Below, piece after piece: positions 17,693 through 24,568 of a stretch of 31,443 bases of DNA (positions within the stretch are counted from its first letter, which is position 1; every line of letters begins with the position of its first letter). The stretch is taken from the NCBI GenBank assembly GCA_020024595.1, contig JAHHTO010000009.1:1-31443 (forward strand). The letters run 5' to 3'. A model generated the notes under the pieces. It did no database searches. It was given only the letters and a program-made list of their open reading frames with translations, and was not told the DNA's origin. The stretch comes from Schaedlerella sp. GTDB taxonomy: Bacteria > Bacillota > Clostridia > Lachnospirales > Lachnospiraceae. A program made the position numbers and the translations under genes.

Positions 17693-17932
17693 ATGAGATT
17701 AGATAAATTTTTAAAAGTATCTCGTTTGATCAAGCGCAGAACTGTAGCAAACGAAGCGTGTGATGCGGGGAGAGTACTGGTAAATGGTGTGGTTGCCAAA
17801 GCGTCGATGAAAGTGAAGGTAGGAGATGTTATAGAGATACAGTTTGGCAGTAAGACGGTCAAGGCGGAGGTGCTGGATCTTCAAGACACCACAAAGAAAG
17901 AAGAAGCGAAAGAACTGTTCCGCTATCTGTAA
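17693..17932 (+). CDS. rqcP: RqcP, S4-domain ribosome quality-control factor (YabO)
   Basis: The 79-residue protein is one S4 RNA-binding domain. MRLDKFLKVSRLIKRRT at the N-terminus and ASMKVKVGDVIEIQFG in the middle closely resemble Bacillus RqcP, and LQDTTKKEEA at the C-terminus is a family mark. RqcP acts with RqcH on stalled 50S-peptidyl-tRNA complexes to support C-terminal alanine tailing. I use ATG 17693, matching the family N-terminus and with GAAGAG and AAAGG upstream; the in-frame ATG at 17675 has no ribosome binding site. The position just before yabP, yabQ and divIC is the usual one in Firmicutes. Confidence 0.93.
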   Translation: MRLDKFLKVSRLIKRRTVANEACDAGRVLVNGVVAKASMKVKVGDVIEIQFGSKTVKAEVLDLQDTTKKEEAKELFRYL

Positions 17933-17934
17933 TA

Positions 17935-17962
17935 TTGACAAAGTATTCGTCATATATATGAT
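17935..17962 (+). promoter_or_regulatory. Promoter for the yabP-yabQ-divIC unit
   Basis: Perfect TTGACA at 17935-17940, 16-base spacer, TATGAT at 17957-17962, a vegetative type. Overlapping it, TGATATC, 13 bases and GATACGTT (17959-17986) resemble a sigma-E promoter, which would suit yabP and yabQ; this second call is weak. Confidence 0.6.
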
Positions 17963-17976
17963 ATCAGAGTCGAAGG

Positions 17977-18021
17977 ATGATACGTTTGCGCCTACATGGA
18001 AACGTGCGACTTGTGTATCAT
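17977..18021 (+). promoter_or_regulatory. Structured leader upstream of yabP
   Basis: ATGATAC (17977-17983) is complementary to GTATCAT (18015-18021), and nested inside ACGTTT (17982-17987) pairs with AAACGT (18000-18005). Together they form a two-tier stem with a right-hand bulge in the 5' leader, which has no T-run after it. Role unknown. Confidence 0.35.
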
Positions 18022-18057
18022 AAAGACTGAAATTTTGTCGGCGAAGGGGGAATCCGA

Positions 18058-18342
18058 GTGGAGGAACGGCAGGTTGTGAAAACACATAAGGTGGTCGTAA
18101 ATAATCGAAAGACAAGTATGGTAACAGGAGTGCTGGATGTACTTTCTTTTGATCTGAATGAAATATTACTGGAGACAGAGCAAGGGATGTTGATGGTGAA
18201 AGGAACAGATCTTCATGTGAACCGTCTAAGTGTAGAGAAAGGTGAAGTGGATTTGTCGGGGAATATTGACAGCCTTGCATATTCCAGTGCGGAACAGTCA
18301 GAGAGAGGAAATGACAGTTTTCTTGCAAGACTGTTTAAGTAG
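18058..18342 (+). CDS. yabP: Sporulation protein YabP
   Basis: The 94-residue protein begins at GTG with GAAGGGGG seven bases upstream. HKVVVNNRKTSMVTGVLDVLSFDLNEILLETEQG, seen in two blocks at about 9-43, is the core of the YabP/YqfC family: a small beta-rich domain with VTGV and SFD positions. In Bacillus YabP is a mother-cell protein needed for spore envelope formation, acting with YabQ. The yabQ gene starts nine bases after its stop, as in Bacillus. Confidence 0.9.
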   Translation: MEERQVVKTHKVVVNNRKTSMVTGVLDVLSFDLNEILLETEQGMLMVKGTDLHVNRLSVEKGEVDLSGNIDSLAYSSAEQSERGNDSFLARLFK

Positions 18343-18351
18343 GATTGAATT

Positions 18352-18684
18352 ATGATTCTTGGAATCGGAAAAGAGGCAATCATATTTTTGTATGCAGGGC
18401 TGACGGGAATGGTGACATTTTCCTGCTATCAGTTCTTGAAACTCCTTCGCAGACTTGTCAGGCATCATATTGTTGTGGTGAATATAGAAGATTTTTTGTA
18501 CTGGCTCTGTATGAGTGCGTATGTGTTTCGACAGATGTATCATACCACTTATGGTAGTGTTCGATGGTTCTTTGTACTAGGGATTGTATGCGGGAATTTT
18601 TTGGCATATTTTGGAAAAAGAATTTTGAAAAAACTCTGCTTAAAATGGCAGAAAGACCTTGAAAAACAGGGGAAAAACCGATAG
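18352..18684 (+). CDS. yabQ: Spore cortex biosynthesis protein YabQ
   Basis: The 110-residue protein has about three membrane segments (about 8-27, 40-60 and 70-90) and a basic C-terminal tail (KRILKKLCLKWQKDLEKQGK). ILYAGLTGM-like and DFLYWLCMSAYVF are typical of YabQ, a polytopic membrane protein in the spore outer forespore membrane required for cortex formation. AGGA lies eight bases before the ATG. It is probably cotranscribed with yabP. Confidence 0.9.
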   Translation: MILGIGKEAIIFLYAGLTGMVTFSCYQFLKLLRRLVRHHIVVVNIEDFLYWLCMSAYVFRQMYHTTYGSVRWFFVLGIVCGNFLAYFGKRILKKLCLKWQKDLEKQGKNR

Positions 18685-18743
18685 AATAAATAGCGTAAGC
18701 GAGGGGAGCTTATGGAAGGAATTAATAAGATGGGTGAGTATCA

Positions 18744-19082
18744 ATGAATAAGAAGAGAAGGCAGATGCCGATAGAACATCGTGCAAAGAGACGGTCTTCT
18801 GTACTGAGACAGCATAAAAGAAGCGTAATGATCATCTGTGCGATTCTTGTAATGTTGACAGGGACTCTTTCCGTGAATGCGGTGGGGCTGTATCATAAGA
18901 ATGAAGTATACAAGCAGCAGGAAAAAGAATTGAAAACACAGATTAAGGAAGAAAAGGCCCGCTCGAAGGAAGTGGAAGAGTACGAAGCATATGTAAAGAC
19001 GGACGAGTATATTAAGAGTGTGGCAGAGAAGAAGCTGGGGCTGGTAGATCCGAGTGAGATTATTTTCAGAGCAGCAGAATAA
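18744..19082 (+). CDS. divIC: Septum formation initiator DivIC/FtsB
   Basis: The 112-residue protein has the DivIC plan: a basic cytoplasmic N-terminus (KRRQMP...KRRSSVLRQHKR), one membrane segment at about 28-48, then a coiled coil (KQQEKELKTQIKEEKARSKEVEEYEAY region, about 57-84) and the terminal DEYIKSVAEKKLGLVDPSEIIF block. It acts with FtsL and DivIB at the division septum to control cell-wall synthesis. GGTGAG is six bases before ATG 18744. An 11-codon open frame with a GAGGGGAG site ends in an ATGA overlap with this start. A strong terminator follows. Confidence 0.93.
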   Translation: MNKKRRQMPIEHRAKRRSSVLRQHKRSVMIICAILVMLTGTLSVNAVGLYHKNEVYKQQEKELKTQIKEEKARSKEVEEYEAYVKTDEYIKSVAEKKLGLVDPSEIIFRAAE

Positions 19083-19091
19083 AGATACGAG

Positions 19092-19133
19092 AGAGAAGCT
19101 TTGGGAGAATTCCCGTAAGGTTTCTCTTTTTTT
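19092..19133 (+). terminator. Intrinsic terminator after divIC
   Basis: Stem AGAGAAGCTTT/AAGGTTTCTCT (two G-U pairs) with an inner GGGA/TCCC hairpin, then a run of six T. Confidence 0.9.
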
Positions 19134-19134
19134 A

Positions 19135-19145
19135 TTTGTAGAAAA
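19135..19145 (+). promoter_or_regulatory. Possible Spo0A box upstream of spoIIE
   Basis: TTTGTAGAAAA differs from the consensus TTTGTCGAAAA at one base. A second TATCGAA occurs at 19211-19217. Bacillus spoIIE is activated by Spo0A-P through several boxes. No convincing -10 was found downstream, so this is a weak call. Confidence 0.3.
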
Positions 19146-19234
19146 TGTATGTTCTATGAACCAATAAACACTTCTCTCAGCCTGCGTCAGCAGGTTCGCA
19201 GGGAAGGTGATATCGAAAAACGGGAGGAAATAAA

Positions 19235-20632
19235 ATGGATAAGGGACAGGCACTCTATACCAGCCCCTATGTGGCACAGATTGAGAAGTTTGCAGATTCC
19301 ATGAAGCAACTGTCGCAGACATTTTTGCTCATGGAAGAAAAGAAAAAGGCATTTACGGAAGAAGAAGTGGATGGGATGTTTGAGAAAGTCCGAGTAAAGG
19401 TATGCGGTCAGTGTGAGAAATGTGCCTGGTGCTGGGGAGAAAACTTTGTACATACATATCAGATGGGATATGAAATCCTGTCAGCGGTAGATCATTATGG
19501 GATGGAGCTGAATGTGGAGACGAAGCGGAAGCTGCAGCAGCGATGTCTGATGGCACCACGGTTTTTGCGTGAGATGTTAAATGCGTTTCATGATGCCCGG
19601 CAGAATATGATGTGGATCAACCGGATCGTTCAGAGCCGTGAGGGGTGCGCGATTCAGATGGATACCTTTGCGGAAATGATCCGGGCAACGGCACAGGAGC
19701 TGGAAAAGAGTCTGTTTACGGATGAACGTATGGAGAAAAAGCTGATTACCGGGCTGAAACGAAAAGGAGTACGTGTGCTATATACGAATTTCTTTATGAA
19801 CAAGGACGGCAAATATGAAGTGCATGTGACTGCGCGGGCGATACAGGAACGGTGCGTGACGCTTAAGGAACTTGCGAAAGAGATCTCTACAGTGATGGGG
19901 CGAAGATTTGTGCCGGAGGGAAACCAGACCCAGATACTGGGAAAAGAATATATGACGATCGTCTGCATGGAAGGTCCGGCATTTTACACCTTGCAGGGAG
20001 TGGCACGCATCGGAAAAGGGTGCAGCAACATATCCGGAGATAATTTTACAATGGTGGATCTGCCGGGGGGAAGACAAAGTGCAGCGCTTTCGGATGGAAT
20101 GGGTTCCGGGAAGAAAGCGTGCGAAGAAAGTACACTGGTGATCGAATTGCTAGAAGAATTGTTAGAAGCGGGATTTCCGGAAAAAACTGCGATCCAGATG
20201 ATCAATACAACACTTGTCATGGGGCGAGAGGAAATCCATTATTCGACCATAGATATGAGTGTGTTTGATCTGTATACAGGAGAATGTGAGATCATCAAGG
20301 CAGGAGCATCCTCTACGTTTATCAAACATGGTGATCAGGTGGAACATTTGGTTTCTACAAGCCTTCCAATTGGGGTAGTACACAAGATTGAAGTTGACTC
20401 CGTCACAAGGAAGCTGACAGATGGCGATTTTGTGATTATGGTAACAGATGGCGTATTGGATGCACTTCCGGTGGGGGAACAGGACATTCTGCTGGAAACG
20501 ATCATACAGGGAACGGCAATGATTAATCCGAAAGAAATGGCACATCACATTCTCCAGCAAGTGTTGAACTGGACAGGGAAAGATCCGGAAGATGATATGA
20601 CGGTACTCGTTGTGGGCGTCTGGGAGAAGTAG
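19235..20632 (+). CDS. spoIIE: SpoIIE-like PP2C serine phosphatase without membrane domain
   Basis: The 465-residue product corresponds to the C-terminal part of SpoIIE, the phosphatase that dephosphorylates SpoIIAA and triggers sigma-F in the forespore. Metal-binding motifs are intact: SDGMGSGKK (Asp287), VTDGVLDAL (Asp405) and DDMTVLVV (about 453). The regulatory region has the family's four-Cys motif CGQCEKCAWCW at 57-67. Bacillus SpoIIE is 827 residues with ten N-terminal membrane segments; here there are none, and the upstream 150 bases hold a terminator, not a missing reading frame. The ATG has GGAGG seven bases upstream. It could therefore be a cytosolic SpoIIE or a paralogue, with the full-length gene elsewhere. 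It lies directly before tilS as in Bacillus. Confidence 0.88.
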   Translation: MDKGQALYTSPYVAQIEKFADSMKQLSQTFLLMEEKKKAFTEEEVDGMFEKVRVKVCGQCEKCAWCWGENFVHTYQMGYEILSAVDHYGMELNVETKRKLQQRCLMAPRFLREMLNAFHDARQNMMWINRIVQSREGCAIQMDTFAEMIRATAQELEKSLFTDERMEKKLITGLKRKGVRVLYTNFFMNKDGKYEVHVTARAIQERCVTLKELAKEISTVMGRRFVPEGNQTQILGKEYMTIVCMEGPAFYTLQGVARIGKGCSNISGDNFTMVDLPGGRQSAALSDGMGSGKKACEESTLVIELLEELLEAGFPEKTAIQMINTTLVMGREEIHYSTIDMSVFDLYTGECEIIKAGASSTFIKHGDQVEHLVSTSLPIGVVHKIEVDSVTRKLTDGDFVIMVTDGVLDALPVGEQDILLETIIQGTAMINPKEMAHHILQQVLNWTGKDPEDDMTVLVVGVWEK

Positions 20633-20668
20633 CTTGCTTTTTTGGAGGGAATTGGTTATAGTTTACGT

Positions 20669-22129
20669 ATGAAAAACATAGGGAACAGAGTGAAAAAGTA
20701 TATTGAAAAATATCAGATGATTGAAAAAGGTGACAGAGTCATAGCAGGTATATCGGGCGGTGCAGATTCGGTATGCCTGTTTTTCGTGCTTTTAGAGCTG
20801 CGGCAGGAGATTGGATTTTCTTTGATCGCAGTGCATATTAATCATGGACTTCGAGGAGCGGATGCAGATGCAGATGAGCAGTTTGTAAAGCAGCTGTGTG
20901 AACAATATGAAATTCCTTTGGAAATTTCCAGAGTCAATTTGGAATTAATTGCTGCAAAACGGAAACAATCTCTTGAAGAGGCAGGCAGGAATGTCCGGCG
21001 TGAAGTATTGGCGCGGGTGATGGTGCAGTATGCCGGCAACCGAATTGCAATGGCACATCATCAGAATGATAATGCGGAAACACTGTTATGGAATCTGGTG
21101 AGGGGAACCGGACTTCAGGGATTGGGGGGGATCCGCCCGGTGAACAATGTGTGGATCCGGCCGCTGCTCTGTCTTAGCAGGGATGAAATTGAAGCAGATC
21201 TGAAAGAACGGGGACAGGGATATTGTATAGATAAGACCAATCTGGAAACAACGTATACGAGGAATAAATTGCGCCATCAGGTTCTGCCGTTTTTACAGAA
21301 TGAGGTGAATTCTGCGGCAGTCCGGCATATGAATGAAACAATGGAGCAAATGCGGGAACTGCGGGAGTTTGTGGAGCAGGAGACACAGAGGGCAGTGGGA
21401 GGCTGCGTGATATGGGCACAGGGATCCTGCCAAATTCGGGAGAAGAACTGGCGGGAACTTCCAGGGTATCTGCAGAAGGAAGTAATCTATGACTGTGTGG
21501 AACGAATAAGTGGCACCAGAAAAAATCTCGGAAGAGTGCATATAGAAACGGTGTGTGAGCTTTTTGAGCAGCAGGTTGGAAGGAAGCGGAATCTTCCGGG
21601 GGCAGTCCGGGGAGTCCGGGAGTATGGCGGCATCAGACTGGAAAAAGCAAAAGCTGCGGAGTCGGACTATGTCAGAGAAGAGCTGTTTTCAGGGAGAAAA
21701 CTTCAAGTTCCGGGTGTTACCTGTTTGCCAGAGAAAGGCTTAACGATTACTTGTCGGCTGCTGGAAAATGAAGAGGGATGGAAACAATCAGAGATTCCGC
21801 AAAAAAAGTACACGAAATGGTTTGATTATGATATAATAAAAACGTGTTTGCATATCAGGACAAGGGAAAGCGGTGACCAGATTGCAATTGACAGAGAAGG
21901 GCACCGGCAGAAATTGAAGTCTTGGTTTGTCAATGAGAAAATACCGGCAAAAGAACGGGCAGGAGTTCCATTGATCGCAGAGGGAGAACAGATTATCTGG
22001 ATTGTTGGGTACCGGATGAGCAGTGCCTATCAGGTCAGCACGCAGACAAAGCGGATTTTGCAGATTGAGATTGAACCGCCAGAGCTGATGGGCGATGATG
22101 GAGAAGAAATGTCAGAATTACGGTCCTAG
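20669..22129 (+). CDS. tilS: tRNA(Ile)-lysidine synthetase TilS
   Basis: Converts C34 of the CAU-anticodon tRNA-Ile to lysidine with ATP, so that it reads AUA codons. The 486-residue protein has the PP-loop SGGADSV (about 30-36), HINHGLRGADADADE, HHQNDNAETLLWNLVRGTGL and the Arg-rich tRNA contact KLRHQVLPFL, followed by a middle domain and the TilS C-terminal domain (KLKSWFVNEKIP...IVGYRMSSAYQ). ATG 20669 gives the family N-terminus (MKNIGNRVKKYI). GGAGGG at 20644-20649 is 20 bases upstream, too far to be certain; the TTG at 20642 overlaps that site and is less likely. Translation coupling from spoIIE, 36 bases upstream, may help. Confidence 0.94.
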   Translation: MKNIGNRVKKYIEKYQMIEKGDRVIAGISGGADSVCLFFVLLELRQEIGFSLIAVHINHGLRGADADADEQFVKQLCEQYEIPLEISRVNLELIAAKRKQSLEEAGRNVRREVLARVMVQYAGNRIAMAHHQNDNAETLLWNLVRGTGLQGLGGIRPVNNVWIRPLLCLSRDEIEADLKERGQGYCIDKTNLETTYTRNKLRHQVLPFLQNEVNSAAVRHMNETMEQMRELREFVEQETQRAVGGCVIWAQGSCQIREKNWRELPGYLQKEVIYDCVERISGTRKNLGRVHIETVCELFEQQVGRKRNLPGAVRGVREYGGIRLEKAKAAESDYVREELFSGRKLQVPGVTCLPEKGLTITCRLLENEEGWKQSEIPQKKYTKWFDYDIIKTCLHIRTRESGDQIAIDREGHRQKLKSWFVNEKIPAKERAGVPLIAEGEQIIWIVGYRMSSAYQVSTQTKRILQIEIEPPELMGDDGEEMSELRS

Positions 22130-22185
22130 GACGACTGGGAATGCAAGTGATTGTGGACAAAAGAAAAGTAGTGGAGGACAAGAAG

Positions 22186-22713
22186 ATGGCAGAGACAGTT
22201 CGTGTATTATTATCGGAAGCAGATGTGGATAAGAGGATTGAAGAACTGGGAAGAAAAATCAGTGAAGATTATGCAGGGAAGCATGTACATTTGATCTGTA
22301 TTCTCAAAGGCGGCGTATTTTTTATGTGTGAGCTTGCAAAGAGGATCAGCATTCCGGTTTCCATGGATTTTATGTGTGTAAGCAGTTATGGAGATGGAAC
22401 AGCTTCCAGTGGAGTGGTACGGATCGCGAAAGATCTGGATGAGACGATCGAAGGAAAAGATGTTTTGATCGTAGAGGATATCATTGATTCCGGGCGGACT
22501 CTGTCCTATTTGATCGAAGTGTTGAAAAAGCGGAATCCGAGCAGTCTGCAGCTTTGTACATTGCTGGATAAGCCGGATAGAAGAGTATGCGATGTCAAGG
22601 TAGACTACGTGGGCTTTAATATTCCGGACGAGTTTGTGGTAGGCTATGGACTGGACTATGCACAAAAATATAGAAATCTTCCATACATTGGTGTTGTGGA
22701 AGGTGTGGAATAG
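22186..22713 (+). CDS. hpt: Hypoxanthine phosphoribosyltransferase
   Basis: Salvages hypoxanthine and guanine with PRPP to make IMP and GMP. The 175-residue protein has the PRPP loop VLIVEDIIDSGRTL (about 95-108), ICILKGGVFF near residue 43 and the purine-contacting VDYVGFNIPDEFVVGYGLDY near the C-terminus. ATG 22186 is preceded by GGAGG at eight bases; the longer frame from 22141 adds 15 residues unlike the family. The order tilS-hpt-ftsH is conserved in Firmicutes, as in Bacillus. The stop overlaps the ribosome binding site of ftsH. Confidence 0.96.
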   Translation: MAETVRVLLSEADVDKRIEELGRKISEDYAGKHVHLICILKGGVFFMCELAKRISIPVSMDFMCVSSYGDGTASSGVVRIAKDLDETIEGKDVLIVEDIIDSGRTLSYLIEVLKKRNPSSLQLCTLLDKPDRRVCDVKVDYVGFNIPDEFVVGYGLDYAQKYRNLPYIGVVEGVE

Positions 22714-22729
22714 GAAGGAGTAACAGATT

Positions 22730-24568
22730 TTGAATAATAAGAAGAATCGGGGAATGAGCAGTTTGCCCTTTCTCATCTTTATAGTACTTGTTTTTGGGGC
22801 ACTCTGGTATATGGGAAGAATGCAGCAGCAGGGACAGGAAATCACATATTCTGCATTTGTGAACGAAGTAGAGAGTCACAATGTAAAGGAGGTATATATC
22901 ACACAGAATAAAACGGCGCCAACCGGTGTGGTGACAGTATCTTTGAACGATAGTGGTGGTGTAAGACAGGTTTATGTATCTGATGTCAATGCGGTTCAAG
23001 AGTTTTTACAGAAGAATCAGGTTGTCTATCGTATAGGGAATATCAAAGAAGACAGTTGGATGACCACTGCGGTGCTTCCGGCATTGATCGTGGTAGTAGG
23101 TGTGTTTCTCTTGTTCATGCTGATGAATCGGCAGGGCGGAGGCGGCAACGCTAAAGCAATGAACTTTGGAAAGAACCGGGCGAGAATGAGTGGACCGGAG
23201 GATCAGAATGTGACATTTGCGGATGTTGCCGGACTGAAAGAAGAGAAAGAGGAACTGGAAGAAATCGTGGATTTTCTAAAAGCTCCGAAAAAATATACAC
23301 AGGTAGGTGCCAGAATTCCAAAGGGTGTGCTTCTGGAAGGACCTCCGGGAACCGGTAAGACATTGCTTGCGAAAGCAGTGGCAGGAGAAGCAGGAGTTCC
23401 GTTTTTTAGCATCTCCGGTTCCGATTTTGTAGAAATGTTTGTCGGTGTCGGTGCATCCCGTGTCCGCGATCTGTTTCAGGATGCGAAGAAAAACGCACCG
23501 TGCATTATTTTCATTGACGAGATTGATGCCGTTGCAAGACGCCGTGGAAGCGGTCTTGGCGGTGGACACGATGAAAGAGAGCAGACGTTGAATCAGCTTC
23601 TTGTGGAGATGGATGGATTCGGTGTAAATGAAGGCATTATCGTAATGGCTGCGACGAACCGGAAGGATATTCTTGACCCTGCAATCTTGCGTCCGGGACG
23701 TTTTGACAGAAATGTCATCGTAGGACGACCGGATGTGGGGGGCCGTGAGGAGATACTGAAAGTTCATGCAAAGAACAAACCGCTGGGCGATGATGTGGAT
23801 CTGAAGCAAATTGCGCAGACGACAGCTGGATTTACCGGAGCTGATCTTGAGAATCTTCTGAATGAGGCGGCGATTTTTGCTGCAAAAGAAAGCAGAGTGT
23901 ATCTTCAGCAGTCTGATATCCGCCATGCATTTGTCAAGGTGGGGATTGGTCCGGAGAAGAAAAGTCGGATCGTGTCAGAGAAAGAACGTAGGATCACCGC
24001 ATACCACGAAGCAGGGCATGCAATTCTCTTTCATGTGCTTCCTGATGTGGGACCGGTCTACAGTGTATCGATCGTGCCGACCGGTGGAGCAGGCGGTTAT
24101 ACGATGCCACTTCCGGAAAAGGATGATATGTTTAATACAAAGGGGCATATGCTTCAGGAGATTACTGTATCTCTTGGCGGACGTGTTGCGGAGGAAGAAA
24201 TCTTTGATGATATTACAACAGGTGCATCTCAGGACATCAGGCAGGCAACTGCAATCGCCAAATCTATGATTACCAAGTTCGGTATGTCTGAGCGTCTTGG
24301 TTTGATCAATTATGATAATGACAGTGATGAAGTGTTTATTGGAAGAGATTTCGGACACACATCCAGAGGATATGGCGAAAAAGTTGCCGGAACAATCGAT
24401 GAAGAGGTGAAGCGCATCATCGATGAGTGTTATACAAAGGCGAGAAGGATTCTTCAGGAATACCATTCGGTGTTGGATGCTTGTGCAAAACTTCTGTTAG
24501 AAAAAGAGAAGATCACGCGCAGCGAATTTGAAGCTCTGTTTGAAGAGAAAGAGGATGTTTATGAATAA
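22730..24568 (+). CDS. ftsH: ATP-dependent zinc metalloprotease FtsH
   Basis: Membrane-anchored AAA+ protease that degrades short-lived and misfolded membrane and cytosolic proteins. The 612-residue product has two membrane segments (about 13-32 and 105-127) flanking a small external domain, Walker A GPPGTGKT (204-211), Walker B IIFIDEID, the second region of homology ending RPGRFDR, and the zinc site HEAGH at about 426-430 with a downstream Glu/Asp ligand region. The start is TTG 22730, supported by GGAAGGAG nine bases upstream; the first ATG (codon 9) would cut the cytosolic leader. It is cotranscribed after hpt. Confidence 0.97.
   Translation: MNNKKNRGMSSLPFLIFIVLVFGALWYMGRMQQQGQEITYSAFVNEVESHNVKEVYITQNKTAPTGVVTVSLNDSGGVRQVYVSDVNAVQEFLQKNQVVYRIGNIKEDSWMTTAVLPALIVVVGVFLLFMLMNRQGGGGNAKAMNFGKNRARMSGPEDQNVTFADVAGLKEEKEELEEIVDFLKAPKKYTQVGARIPKGVLLEGPPGTGKTLLAKAVAGEAGVPFFSISGSDFVEMFVGVGASRVRDLFQDAKKNAPCIIFIDEIDAVARRRGSGLGGGHDEREQTLNQLLVEMDGFGVNEGIIVMAATNRKDILDPAILRPGRFDRNVIVGRPDVGGREEILKVHAKNKPLGDDVDLKQIAQTTAGFTGADLENLLNEAAIFAAKESRVYLQQSDIRHAFVKVGIGPEKKSRIVSEKERRITAYHEAGHAILFHVLPDVGPVYSVSIVPTGGAGGYTMPLPEKDDMFNTKGHMLQEITVSLGGRVAEEEIFDDITTGASQDIRQATAIAKSMITKFGMSERLGLINYDNDSDEVFIGRDFGHTSRGYGEKVAGTIDEEVKRIIDECYTKARRILQEYHSVLDACAKLLLEKEKITRSEFEALFEEKEDVYE

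Noticed and set aside
22210..22845. Minus-strand frame opposite hpt and the start of ftsH
   Set aside because: Shadow of two well-supported genes; no family motif and improbable composition.
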